From the NCBI RefSeq assembly GCF_002218045.2, contig NZ_AP018685.1:1736001-1800000 (forward strand): a stretch of 64,000 nt of DNA. The letters run 5' to 3'. Below are positions 16,926-26,246 of this stretch, in pieces. Within the stretch, counting starts at the first letter, position 1, and every line of letters starts with the position of its first letter. Under the pieces are notes generated by a model. That model was not told where the DNA came from. It did not search any database and saw only the letters and a program-made list of their open reading frames with translations. The position numbers and the translations under genes are program-made. Source of the DNA: Vibrio rumoiensis. GTDB taxonomy: Bacteria; Pseudomonadota; Gammaproteobacteria; Enterobacterales; Vibrionaceae.

Positions 16926-18011
16926 TTAATTCAGCTCTACAAACATAATATTTTCTGCTTTCGGCTTACTTTGCCAAAACAATTTAGCCGAAATATTCGA
17001 GGCAAGTTGTAAGTAGATTTGAGCATGCTCACTCTCCGGCCTTGCCACTACGGTCGGGCAACCATTATCAATGTCAGTTCTTAAATCAATATGAAGTGGA
17101 ATTTGCGCCAATAATGGCAATTGGGCATCTTGTGCCATCTGCTGTGCGCCACCTTGTCCGAATATCGCTTCATGATGACCACATTGTGAACAAATGTGGT
17201 AACTCATATTTTCAATGATACCAAGAACGGGTACATCAACCTTTTCAAACATTGCAACCCCTTTACGAGCATCAGCTAAAGCTAAGTCTTGTGGTGTGGT
17301 CACAACTAATGCGGTCGTCACTGGTACTTGCTGGGATAAGGTAAGTTGAATATCACCTGTCCCCGGCGGCATATCAATCACCAGATAATCTAAATCTGGC
17401 CAAAGAGTTTCACTCAGTATTTGAGAGAGTGCTTTGGATGCCATCGGACCACGCCAAATAGCCGCATCTTGGTCATCAATTAAATACCCAATAGAGTTGG
17501 TATACAGGCCATGGGCCAGCACGGGGATCATCCATTTATTATCACGAACGCCAGGTTTTTCGCCTTGAGTACCTAACATTAAAGGCACTGATGGACCATA
17601 AATATCGGCATCTAATAAACCGGCTTTTGCCCCTAAGGCTTGTAGTGCAAGGGCCAAATTAACCGCCGTCGTCGATTTACCTACCCCACCTTTTGCCGAT
17701 GTCACCGCAATAATGTTCTTAACACCTTTCACCTCTTTTCCATTAGATGCTTGCAGAGGCTTCACTTTCACGCTGACTTGTGTGGTAGGAAAATTTGCGT
17801 CTTCTTGTGCGCGTAAATCACACCAATCTTGAAGCTCTGTTTTTAGATTTTGGTAATAAAAAGGCAAGACGATTTGAACACTATCTTTGCTAAATTGAAC
17901 CAAATTAGGCGTATCGGGCCAACCATCAACCAAGGCATCATGTTCAAACTGATTTAGTTGCTGCAAATAGTCATTTTTTGACCATGATAAGTTAGAAGAA
18001 AAATCAGACAT
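16926..18011 (-). CDS. apbC: Iron-sulfur cluster carrier protein ApbC/Mrp
   Basis: A 361-residue Mrp/NBP35-type ATPase that binds and transfers Fe-S clusters to apo-proteins in the cytoplasm. An N-terminal MIP18-like region (about 1-95) is followed by the deviant Walker A KGGVGKST (about 108-115), DADIYGPS, and a CxxC (CSQC, near residue 270) used for cluster binding. Length is close to E. coli Mrp (369 aa). It is divergent from metG, a long-conserved pair. Confidence 0.95.
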   Translation of the reverse strand: MSDFSSNLSWSKNDYLQQLNQFEHDALVDGWPDTPNLVQFSKDSVQIVLPFYYQNLKTELQDWCDLRAQEDANFPTTQVSVKVKPLQASNGKEVKGVKNIIAVTSAKGGVGKSTTAVNLALALQALGAKAGLLDADIYGPSVPLMLGTQGEKPGVRDNKWMIPVLAHGLYTNSIGYLIDDQDAAIWRGPMASKALSQILSETLWPDLDYLVIDMPPGTGDIQLTLSQQVPVTTALVVTTPQDLALADARKGVAMFEKVDVPVLGIIENMSYHICSQCGHHEAIFGQGGAQQMAQDAQLPLLAQIPLHIDLRTDIDNGCPTVVARPESEHAQIYLQLASNISAKLFWQSKPKAENIMFVELN

Positions 18012-18297
18012 AGAACCTCTCTATCGTATAAGGTGAATTGCATCCTACCAGTTTCACCCTAGTACAAAAAGCATCAACTCATAAGGGTTTAACAAGCTAA
18101 AGGCATCAAATAAAAAAATAAAAGCTCATCAAGCTCATGCGTTCTTGAAGTTAGTTGGGTATCGGGTAGAATCAAGAGCAACGTTTTATGATGATAATGT
18201 ACCCGGTTCTTACTTATTTTCTCTGTTTATTTCAAATAAAGAGAGTATGCAGCCGATACGTTGTCTCTACTCCAAGAATAAGAAGCGAATATATAAT

Positions 18298-20346
18298 ATG
18301 GCAACTGACCCAAGAAAAATTTTGGTAACCTGCGCACTTCCGTACGCGAATGGTTCAATCCACCTAGGCCACATGCTTGAACACATTCAAGCGGATGTCT
18401 GGGTACGCTATCAACGCTTACGTGGAAACACCGTTAACTTTATCTGTGCCGATGATGCGCACGGTACGCCGATCATGCTGAAAGCTCAGCAACTTGGTAT
18501 CAAGCCAGAAGATATGATTGCCGAAGTTCAAAAGGAACATGAGCAAGATTTCGCCGGTTTCAACATCAGTTTTGATAACTACCACAGCACTCATAGTGAT
18601 GAAAACCGAGAATTAGCCTCGCTGATTTACCTTCGTTTAAAAGAAAATGGTTTCATCACCAGCCGTACTATTTCTCAGTTATTTGATCCTGAAAAAGAAA
18701 TGTTCTTACCAGACCGTTTCGTAAAAGGGACTTGTCCAAAATGTAAAGCAGAAGACCAATATGGCGACAACTGCGATGCATGTGGCGAAACTTATAGCCC
18801 AACGGATCTTATCAATCCAAAATCAGCCGTTTCTGGCGCCACTCCAGTCATGAAAGACTCTGAGCACTTCTTCTTCGACTTGCCACAATTCCAAAGCATG
18901 CTAAAAGAGTGGACGCGTTCAGGCTCTCTACAATCTGAAACCGCTAATAAAATGCAAGAATGGTTTGAATCCGGCTTGCAACAATGGGACATCTCTCGTG
19001 ATGCACCTTATTTTGGTTTTGAAATCCCTGGCGAGAAAAACAAGTTCTTCTACGTATGGTTAGATGCTCCAATTGGTTACATGGGTTCATTCAAAAATCT
19101 ATGTGACAAACGCTCTGATTTAGATTTCGATGAATACTGGAAACAAGACAGCACCGCAGAGCTTTACCACTTCATCGGTAAAGACATTGTTTATTTCCAC
19201 AGCCTATTCTGGCCGGCGATGCTAGATGGCGCTGGTTTCCGTAAACCGAACAACGTATTTGTGCACGGCTATGTCACGGTGAATGGTGCTAAGATGTCTA
19301 AATCTAAAGGCACATTTGTTAAGGCTAGCACTTACCTTAAACACCTAGATCCTGAATGCTTACGTTATTACTATGCCGCGAAACTAAACAGCCGCATTGA
19401 TGATCTGGACTTAAACCTAGAAGACTTCACGCAACGCGTAAACTCAGACGTAGTAAATAAAATTGTTAACCTAGCTTCTCGTAACGCAGGTTTCATCACC
19501 AAACGTTTTGAAGGTAAGTTATCTAATAACTTCACCGAAATGGCTCTTTATCAAGAGTTTGTTGATGCTGCCGATCGTATTGCTGAACTTTATGAAACTC
19601 GTGAGTTTGGACGCGCTATCCGTGAAGTGACTGCACTTGCTGATAAAGCCAACCAATACGTTGATGAAAAAGCCCCTTGGGTTATCGCTAAACAAGAAGG
19701 CAAAGACCAAGAGCTACAAGACATTTGTACAGTCGGTATTAACTTATTCCGCGTACTCATGACTTACTTGAAACCTGTCATGCCAGAACTGGCGGCGCGC
19801 AGTGAAGCATTCTTAAATGACACTCTGACATGGGAAAGCATGGCCAAGCCACTTACCGCGCATGAAGTAACGAAATTTAAAGCCTTATTTAACCGTATCG
19901 ATCCAAAGCATGTTGAAGCGATGATTGAAGCATCAAAAGAAGATGCAGCAGCAGAAATGGCAGCGAAAGAACAAGCAGAATCTGCTGCACAATCAGAGCT
20001 TGATAAAGAGCCGATTGAAGCAGAAATTGAGTTTGATGATTTTGCTAAAATTGATATGCGTATTGCCAAAATCATTTCTTGTGAAGAAGTGCCTAAAGCG
20101 AATAAGTTACTTAAATTTCAATTAGATATTGGTGGCGAAACTCGTCAGGTATTTTCTGGTATCAAATCCGCTTATACCCCTGAAGAGCTTGAAGGTAAGT
20201 TAACGGTTATGGTCGCTAACTTGAAACCTCGTAAAATGAAATTTGGTATGTCTGAAGGGATGATTTTAGCGGCTGGCCCTGGTGGCAAAGATCTATGGAT
20301 TTTAGAGCCCCATGAAGGCGCTCAACCTGGTATGCGTGTAATGTAA
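18298..20346 (+). CDS. metG: Methionyl-tRNA synthetase
   Basis: A 682-residue class I aminoacyl-tRNA synthetase. The start used (ATG at 18298) gives ATDPRKILVTCALPYANGS, matching the family; the longer frame beginning at 18145 adds 51 residues with no family support. Visible are HLGH (22-25, the HIGH motif), the zinc knuckle with CPKC and CDAC (about 145-162), and KMSKS (about residue 334). A C-terminal tRNA-binding domain (about 580-682) supports dimerisation. A strong terminator follows. Confidence 0.96.
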   Translation: MATDPRKILVTCALPYANGSIHLGHMLEHIQADVWVRYQRLRGNTVNFICADDAHGTPIMLKAQQLGIKPEDMIAEVQKEHEQDFAGFNISFDNYHSTHSDENRELASLIYLRLKENGFITSRTISQLFDPEKEMFLPDRFVKGTCPKCKAEDQYGDNCDACGETYSPTDLINPKSAVSGATPVMKDSEHFFFDLPQFQSMLKEWTRSGSLQSETANKMQEWFESGLQQWDISRDAPYFGFEIPGEKNKFFYVWLDAPIGYMGSFKNLCDKRSDLDFDEYWKQDSTAELYHFIGKDIVYFHSLFWPAMLDGAGFRKPNNVFVHGYVTVNGAKMSKSKGTFVKASTYLKHLDPECLRYYYAAKLNSRIDDLDLNLEDFTQRVNSDVVNKIVNLASRNAGFITKRFEGKLSNNFTEMALYQEFVDAADRIAELYETREFGRAIREVTALADKANQYVDEKAPWVIAKQEGKDQELQDICTVGINLFRVLMTYLKPVMPELAARSEAFLNDTLTWESMAKPLTAHEVTKFKALFNRIDPKHVEAMIEASKEDAAAEMAAKEQAESAAQSELDKEPIEAEIEFDDFAKIDMRIAKIISCEEVPKANKLLKFQLDIGGETRQVFSGIKSAYTPEELEGKLTVMVANLKPRKMKFGMSEGMILAAGPGGKDLWILEPHEGAQPGMRVM

Positions 20347-20373
20347 TCGCATCCTAATATCAAATAAAAAGAT

Positions 20374-20407
20374 AGGGCTTCTTAACATATTAAGAAGCCC
20401 TTTTTTT
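20374..20407 (+). terminator. Rho-independent terminator after metG
   Basis: A 12-bp stem, AGGGCTTCTTAA (20374-20385) with TTAAGAAGCCCT (20390-20401), 4-nt loop, followed by a T-run. The minus-strand open frame at 20382-20618 ends inside this hairpin. Confidence 0.92.
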
Positions 20408-20618
20408 GGAATTTATATTCGATACCGCCGGACAATGCCAAAGCTGAATGATCATTAAATTCAGCACCACCAGCAACAGGTAATGCAGTTTCATCTTTTA
20501 TCCATATATAGTCACCGACCATGAATACAGAAAAATCATACCCTACACTCCATGCAGGTGCACTCATAAGTGGCAACAATGCACAAATAAGGGCATGTTT
20601 ATAAATTTTCAGCATCAT
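20382..20618 (-). pseudogene. Short outer-membrane-protein-like gene, probably truncated
   Basis: A 78-residue frame with a good Shine-Dalgarno (GGAGAGG, about 7 nt upstream) and a clear signal peptide, cut probably after APAWS near residue 24. The mature part has alternating patterns and reaches GGIEYKF, which looks like the C-terminal beta-signal of an outer-membrane barrel ending in Phe. Translation then continues CAA AAA AAG into the metG terminator and stops at 20382. About 46 mature residues are far too few for a barrel. It is most likely a remnant with an internal deletion and a lost stop (TAA to CAA would explain it). A small secreted protein is the alternative. Confidence 0.4.
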
Positions 20619-20948
20619 TTATGTGCCTCTCCATGTACTTTGATAATAATGTCGATACCTGCCTTACGGAGCAGAATCCGCCCTCAACCCACCACTACTG
20701 ATAACACATCGACCAATTAAGACATGGGTCGTGGATAGCCACTTAACAAATTAAACAACAACTAAAAATAAAATATAAACACATTAATAATCAATGAATT
20801 GATATAACCGCATGGTATATTTATCAATAAAACCGCTTACTGATATATTTATCAAAATAAGATCTAAACAATGTTTGTCACATCATTATGTTTCTATGGA
20901 GATCATCAGACTTGGTGCGAATTTTGCTTGTATATTTAAGGGTTTGAT
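20619..20948. other. AT-rich intergenic region, no gene seen
   Basis: 330 bp between the minus-strand remnant and the plus-strand sensor-like gene; it must hold both promoters. No clear hairpin, repeat or RNA gene was recognised. Confidence 0.6.
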
Positions 20949-21794
20949 ATGAGTGAGAGGAGGTCGTTCATGTTTATTGCAATCAGTTTGTTGCTTGTCG
21001 TAGGTATTATTTCAAGTTTGTTTTATTTCAATATCATGCGAGAAAAAAGTCACCAATATCGCTATCGATTAATCAACCAGCTGCGTAAGCTGATCTACTT
21101 TACGCGCCAACATCGAGCCCTTACTCATGCACACTTAACTGCGTCAGCCTACTCTGTTCAAATATTGAAACAAACCAACCTTTCTATCGTTGAAATATTA
21201 CAAAACCTGAGAGTCAGTGCTGGTGCCGATACGGGTCCAGAAATTCGTGTTTTATATGAAAAAACTCAAACTATATTGTTGAATTGGGCTGAATTTAATG
21301 TCGCGAAGAACCAATTAGAACACGGTAAATTAATCCGGCAAATGATGTTTTTAACCGATGAAGTCATGATCGAATGGCTAGTTGATACACATCACGATGA
21401 TATTGCTGAAGAATATCATCGCAGATGGCAAAAAATTCTCGATACTTTAGAGAGCCTAACTCGATTTCGGATCAGCATACAAGATATCGACACGACGATT
21501 GGCCAGCAAAGGTTCCGGCATCATGCTGTCATGTTAAGCAGAAGGATGAATCAACTCTCTTTAATTTGCCCACTAACCATGACTGATAATGATCAAAGTG
21601 GTGTCATTCAAATATTAAAACGATGGGAATTAGAAGAAAGTGTCGTCGAACAACCAGAGCGTCTCTACCAACTCTCTTTGGAAGCTTCTTATTTAATTTT
21701 TAATGTCTATGACCAAATATTATCTGAAACTTGTGAAGAAATTTACCTCCCTCTTGAGGCACTTTTCTTCGGCGAAAAAAAACCTGCTCTCTAA
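20949..21794 (+). CDS. Membrane-anchored sensor-like protein without output domain (NIT-like, uncertain)
   Basis: A 281-residue protein with one N-terminal transmembrane helix (about residues 7-28) and an otherwise helical, soluble region with no second membrane segment and no histidine kinase, GGDEF, HAMP or methyl-accepting domain. The stretch KLIYFTRQHRALTHAHL resembles the first helix of nitrate/nitrite-sensing (NIT) domains, but this is weak. An AAGGG lies 8 nt before the ATG. It stands alone between metG and fadR. I do not recognise the family with confidence; a partner protein would be needed for signalling. Confidence 0.55.
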   Translation: MSERRSFMFIAISLLLVVGIISSLFYFNIMREKSHQYRYRLINQLRKLIYFTRQHRALTHAHLTASAYSVQILKQTNLSIVEILQNLRVSAGADTGPEIRVLYEKTQTILLNWAEFNVAKNQLEHGKLIRQMMFLTDEVMIEWLVDTHHDDIAEEYHRRWQKILDTLESLTRFRISIQDIDTTIGQQRFRHHAVMLSRRMNQLSLICPLTMTDNDQSGVIQILKRWELEESVVEQPERLYQLSLEASYLIFNVYDQILSETCEEIYLPLEALFFGEKKPAL

Positions 21795-21819
21795 CCCCTA
21801 TTGGGTTAAGCAGCAGGTT
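21781..21819 (+). terminator. Stem-loop after the NIT-like gene
   Basis: Nested pairing AACCTGCT...AGCAGGTT (21781-21788, 21812-21819) and TAACCC...GGGTTA (21792-21797, 21803-21808). There is no T-run on either side, so it may be a weak terminator or an mRNA 3'-end protecting structure between the convergent genes. Confidence 0.5.
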
Positions 21820-21850
21820 GTATGTATGAAAGCAAAAATCTAATAACTAA

Positions 21851-22690
21851 TTAACTATCATCTTCGGTAAAATTACTTGGGAGATTCTGCTTCATTTTCA
21901 TCCAAATATGTCCGCTTTCAATGCCATAACGACGGATCAAATTTGGCAGCTCTTGGTGTTGACCTTGCTGACATAATGTCAGTAAATCTTTATAGAATTG
22001 AAGCGCTAACTTTCTTGATTCAGGGTTCGAGAAATAAAAGCTACCCACGCGATCGTATAACTTTTTAATACCATTAAAAATTAATCCGTATATTTGATTT
22101 CCAGAGTGAAAAGCCAAACGTTGGAACAACATGTAATCGTAAAAATTGAAAGTCTTTGCCACAAGAATATCATCACGCTTCGCGATATCTTTCTCATTGT
22201 CTTCTTTTACAGACTGTTTAATCTTATCAGCGTAAGGTGACTCTGTGATAAAAGATTCCCATGAATCATGGGATAAAAGCGTTTCACATGAGCCAATCAC
22301 TCGATTCAACGTTTTAATGCAAGCTTCAGGGTTCGATTTAAATGCATAACGCATAAAAATAGGGCTTATGCTAGTACGAACCGCTAATAAATCTTCTACA
22401 ATGCTCGTTGCGTTATCGGTATCAAGCGTCATTAATGTATCGAGAATGTGCAAACTCGATGTTTCCATGAAATTATTTACTTTGGTTGGTTTGCCATGCT
22501 GAATAGTCAACCATCCGTCACGAGCCAATCTCTGTAAAACTTCACGCAATGTGGTGCGAGTTACCCCGATAAGTTCAGACAGCTCTCTTTCTGCCGGCAA
22601 AATAGAGCCAGGAGGAAAACGTCCGTTCCAGATACTTTCAATAATATATTTTTCTGCAAATCCTGCAGGGCTCTTTGCCTTAATAACCAT
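21851..22690 (-). CDS. fadR: Fatty-acid metabolism regulator FadR
   Basis: A 279-residue GntR-family regulator that represses beta-oxidation genes and activates unsaturated fatty-acid synthesis; acyl-CoA releases it from DNA. The N-terminal winged helix spans about 1-75 (ERELSELIGVTRTTLREVLQ is the recognition region), followed by the helical acyl-CoA domain. It is 40 residues longer than E. coli FadR (239 aa). The extra segment falls around residues 138-178, matching the insertion known from Vibrio FadR that adds a second ligand site. It is divergent from nhaB, as in other vibrios and E. coli. Confidence 0.96.
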   Translation of the reverse strand: MVIKAKSPAGFAEKYIIESIWNGRFPPGSILPAERELSELIGVTRTTLREVLQRLARDGWLTIQHGKPTKVNNFMETSSLHILDTLMTLDTDNATSIVEDLLAVRTSISPIFMRYAFKSNPEACIKTLNRVIGSCETLLSHDSWESFITESPYADKIKQSVKEDNEKDIAKRDDILVAKTFNFYDYMLFQRLAFHSGNQIYGLIFNGIKKLYDRVGSFYFSNPESRKLALQFYKDLLTLCQQGQHQELPNLIRRYGIESGHIWMKMKQNLPSNFTEDDS

Positions 22691-23120
22691 TTATTCACTT
22701 TACCTAGTTTTAGGAATGAAATTATACTCATCATACCACTACTTTTGAGTGACTGAAAACAAACAATCTATAACGAAAAAGGGATAGCACACTCAAAAAC
22801 ACCTAAAAATGAGAGTTCTCTCTTATGATTTATTCAACTTTTCCCATAAAAATATAACCCAGTTCCACTTATTTTATTTTAGAGGTTTACTATCTCAGCT
22901 CAGCCTGTATTGTCTTTCCCACAAGAACAATCTACACACAAAAAACATAAAAACCAGCAACAACCAAGCACACCGTGTAACCTGGTTACAATTAGCCATC
23001 AACGTTGCAACGATGATTTAATGTTAATTATTGAATAGTTTGACCATTTTCACATATTGATATAAAAATCTCGGCATACTGTGCATAGGTTCAAACTTTC
23101 GGAGTTCAAAGAGTAAATTC
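22691..23120. promoter_or_regulatory. Divergent fadR/nhaB promoter region
   Basis: 430 bp of AT-rich sequence. On the minus strand a TATAAT (22721-22726) lies about 30 bp before the fadR start and may be its -10 box; the -35 is poor. I could not find a convincing FadR operator. No other gene was recognised. Confidence 0.45.
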
Positions 23121-24710
23121 ATGAGTATGTCTTTAGGAAACGCCTTCATTAAAAACTTCCTTGGCAAGGCACCAGACTGGTACAAAGTTACCATTGTGGC
23201 CTTTTTAATCATTAATCCCATCGTATTTTTCTTTATTGATCCTTTTACAGCGGGTTGGTTATTAGTGGCTGAATTTATCTTCACGTTAGCCATGGCATTA
23301 AAATGCTACCCATTACAACCAGGTGGCTTACTCGCGATTGAAGCCGTCGCAATGGGGATGACAACAGCAGAACAAATCAAACATGAACTGACGGCCAATA
23401 TCGAAGTATTACTACTCTTAGTTTTCATGGTGGCTGGCATTTATTTCATGAAACAGTTGCTGTTATTTCTCTTCACTAAAATATTACTCGGTGTCCGCTC
23501 CAAAATTTTGCTGTCTGTTTCTTTTTGTGTCACTGCTGCCTTTTTATCTGCATTTTTAGATGCATTAACCGTTATTGCCGTCATTATTAGTGTTGCCATT
23601 GGGTTTTATGCTATTTACCACAAAGTCGTTTCTAATCCGGATTCAGCGCATCATGACCACACGACGGATGAACTCATTCCTGAAATTACCCGTAATGATT
23701 TAGAAGACTATCGTGCTTTTTTACGTTCACTGCTTATGCATGCGGGTGTAGGTACCGCATTAGGTGGTGTGATGACGATGGTAGGTGAACCACAAAACTT
23801 GATCATTGCAGACCAAGCAGGCTGGGCGTTTGGTGAATTTATTTTACGCATGGCGCCAATTACTTTCCCTGTTTTCCTTTTCGGTATTTTCACTTGCGTT
23901 GCTGTGGAAAAATTTAAGGTCTTTGGCTATGGTGCAGAGTTGCCAGATAATGTGCGTAAAATTCTACTAGAGTTTGATTATCAGCAGCAGCAAAAACGTA
24001 CACAGCAAGATGTTGCTAAGCTGTATGTGCAAGGAGTTATCGCCGTTTGGCTTATTGCGGGTCTTGCATTCCACCTAGCTGCAGTTGGCCTCATTGGCCT
24101 ATCGGTAATTATATTGGCGACCTCTTTTACTGGCATTACTGAAGAACATTCATTAGGTAAAGCATTCGAAGAGGCTCTACCATTTACTGCATTACTGGCA
24201 GTGTTCTTTGCTATCGTTGCCGTTATTATCGATCAACATTTATTTAAACCGATCATTCATGCCGTATTAGAGCTAGAGGGTAATCAACAAATTACGATGT
24301 TCTATCTAGCAAATGGCTTGCTCTCGATGGTTTCGGATAACGTGTTTGTGGGTACGGTTTATATTAATGAAGTGAAAAGCGCCCTACTCGATGGCAGCAT
24401 TACTCGTGATCAATTTGATTTACTTGCGGTGGCAATTAACACAGGTACCAATTTACCCTCAGTTGCGACCCCTAATGGTCAAGCAGCATTTCTATTCTTA
24501 TTAACATCTGCACTAGCACCTTTAATCCGCCTCTCTTATGGGCGAATGGTGATTATGGCACTCCCGTACACTATCGTTCTCGCTGTCGTTGGCTACTTAG
24601 GCATCCAATTCTTGCTAGAACCGATGACGGCTTATTTTAACGATCTTGGTTGGATTACGTCTTCAACAATAGAAGTTGCCACACAAGCGAGTCCAATTAT
24701 CGGGCATTAA
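23121..24710 (+). CDS. nhaB: Na+/H+ antiporter NhaB
   Basis: A 529-residue inner-membrane electrogenic sodium/proton antiporter contributing to sodium extrusion and pH control. Many hydrophobic helices are visible; FLSAFLDALTVIAVIISVAIGFY and GEPQNLIIADQAGW are typical of NhaB. Length equals the family (about 513-530). A Shine-Dalgarno-like GGAG lies upstream in TTTCGGAGTTC. It is followed by dsbB. Confidence 0.96.
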   Translation: MSMSLGNAFIKNFLGKAPDWYKVTIVAFLIINPIVFFFIDPFTAGWLLVAEFIFTLAMALKCYPLQPGGLLAIEAVAMGMTTAEQIKHELTANIEVLLLLVFMVAGIYFMKQLLLFLFTKILLGVRSKILLSVSFCVTAAFLSAFLDALTVIAVIISVAIGFYAIYHKVVSNPDSAHHDHTTDELIPEITRNDLEDYRAFLRSLLMHAGVGTALGGVMTMVGEPQNLIIADQAGWAFGEFILRMAPITFPVFLFGIFTCVAVEKFKVFGYGAELPDNVRKILLEFDYQQQQKRTQQDVAKLYVQGVIAVWLIAGLAFHLAAVGLIGLSVIILATSFTGITEEHSLGKAFEEALPFTALLAVFFAIVAVIIDQHLFKPIIHAVLELEGNQQITMFYLANGLLSMVSDNVFVGTVYINEVKSALLDGSITRDQFDLLAVAINTGTNLPSVATPNGQAAFLFLLTSALAPLIRLSYGRMVIMALPYTIVLAVVGYLGIQFLLEPMTAYFNDLGWITSSTIEVATQASPIIGH

Positions 24711-24894
24711 GGCGATTCATCATAGAGAAGCTTCTTTTGCTGAATAGAATAGATTAAACGAAACTGGGAATTGTTGTTTACAGGCAGCCATTCCCACATC
24801 ATAATTTTGAACTATTCATTAATTTAACACTCTGATGCTGCAGAATATTATTTTTCTACTTGTACGCATCAGCGTTAATTAAAAGGAAGTCTAC

Positions 24895-25413
24895 GTGGCT
24901 TGGTTACTCTCTATTCATACATTTTCTCAAAAAAGAACATCCTGGGCGATTTTACTTGCCTTTATAATGTTTTTTGAACTTTCCGCCTTATATTTCCAAC
25001 ACGTCATGCTACTGGCACCTTGTGTTATGTGTGTATATGAACGAGTAGCAATGCTAGGTATCGCGGGTTCCGCTATCATTGGGCTGATAAAACCATCTAA
25101 CCAATGGTTTCGTTGGGTTGGGTTAATATCATGGGGATACACAAGCTTTAGAGGGTTACAATTAGCATTGGAGCATGTGGGTTATCAGTTTAATCCTTCA
25201 CCTTTTGCTACTTGTGATATTTTCCCAAAATTCCCAAGCTGGGCGCCTCTCAACCAATGGTTCCCTTGGATGTTTGAACCTACTGGGGATTGCTCTAAAA
25301 TCGTATGGCAATTCTTAGATCTCTCGATGCCACAATGGCTGGTCGTTATTTTCTGCGGCAATTTAATCGCACTCGCGATCGTCACATTATCGCAATTTAT
25401 AAAATCAAAATAA
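24895..25413 (+). CDS. dsbB: Disulfide bond formation protein DsbB
   Basis: A 172-residue inner-membrane protein with four helices that reoxidises DsbA and passes electrons to quinones. Both cysteine pairs are present: Cys43 and Cys46 (PCVMC), and Cys107 and Cys133. It starts with GTG at 24895 preceded by AAGGAAG. The quinone pool it reports to links it functionally with the men operon in this window. Confidence 0.96.
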   Translation: MAWLLSIHTFSQKRTSWAILLAFIMFFELSALYFQHVMLLAPCVMCVYERVAMLGIAGSAIIGLIKPSNQWFRWVGLISWGYTSFRGLQLALEHVGYQFNPSPFATCDIFPKFPSWAPLNQWFPWMFEPTGDCSKIVWQFLDLSMPQWLVVIFCGNLIALAIVTLSQFIKSK

Positions 25414-25446
25414 AAATAGGGCAGCTTGAGGCTGCCCTATTCTTTT
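25412..25446. terminator. Bidirectional terminator between dsbB and the SEC-C protein gene
   Basis: Stem AATAGGGCAGC (25415-25425) with GCTGCCCTATT (25431-25441), flanked by A-run and T-run. It serves the two convergent genes, whose stops are directly adjacent. Confidence 0.88.
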
Positions 25447-26070
25447 CTACTGTTTAGATCCGCAACAAATCTTAAATTTTTTACCACTACCACATACACA
25501 AAGATCATTACGACCAATATCTTTATATGGGTTGATCTTCTGAGCTTTGCTGCCCTGCAATGCTTCGTCAGCCGCTTTTGCGACTTCGCTAATCATCAGG
25601 TTCAGTTGAGGTAGCAAATCAGATAAAGCCGGCGGCGCTTGGATACCAGCCTCAATCATTTGCTGCTGTGTCGCCTCTTCATCAATAGCAAGCATCAAGG
25701 TTGTCAATAAACCTTGCAACATGCGTACCGTACCGTCAGAAAGCTCTCCAACCTCATTCCAACCATTTTCAATGACAGGCCACACGGTCATAAATCCTTC
25801 AGCAAAATCAGCCAACTCACTGTTCTGACCGTGCTCGGTATCGAAAAGCTGAGCAACATCATACTCACATGCCATTAAACGCGCATATTGTTGTTGAAAA
25901 TGATGAGTCATCGAAGCTTCTGCTTGCGGTTTATCCAGTTCAACTAAAGGCGCAATCCAAGTTTCAGGCGCTAAAACTTTCGGTGTCATATTCGCCGCAA
26001 GTATTGCCCCCTCGATAAACATTGGAGTGTATTCGGTATTTTCTAAGTTGATATTTTCAATTAACTGCAT
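25447..26070 (-). CDS. UPF0149 (YecA-like) family protein with SEC-C zinc motif
   Basis: A 207-residue protein. The N-terminal part resembles the helical UPF0149/YgfB-YecA family, and the last 20 residues are a SEC-C motif: CVCGSGKKFKICC with Cys191, Cys193, Cys202 and Cys203, as found at the end of SecA and YecA, where it binds zinc. Function is not established; ribosome or SecA-related roles are suggested for the motif. It is divergent from dusC. Confidence 0.8.
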   Translation of the reverse strand: MQLIENINLENTEYTPMFIEGAILAANMTPKVLAPETWIAPLVELDKPQAEASMTHHFQQQYARLMACEYDVAQLFDTEHGQNSELADFAEGFMTVWPVIENGWNEVGELSDGTVRMLQGLLTTLMLAIDEEATQQQMIEAGIQAPPALSDLLPQLNLMISEVAKAADEALQGSKAQKINPYKDIGRNDLCVCGSGKKFKICCGSKQ

Positions 26071-26246
26071 TTAATGCTCTTTCCCATTCTTAATGGTTTT
26101 AATTACCGGGTAGTTTAACCACTTGTCGTAAACCTGCCAAATAACTTCCCTAAACCCCGAGAATTATTACCGCCTATAGCCAGTGACAATAGAAGCTGAA
26201 CACTCTACAATCTCGCCCCTATTATTTTATTGTTCTGGAGAAAACC

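Noticed and set aside
18145..18297. Extended N-terminus of MetG
   Set aside because: The 51 extra residues have no family support, and the standard start ATDPRKILVTCALPYANG is at 18298.
24745..24805. TGGGAAT...ATTCCCA hairpin after nhaB as a terminator
   Set aside because: Long loop and no T-run; not convincing as a terminator.
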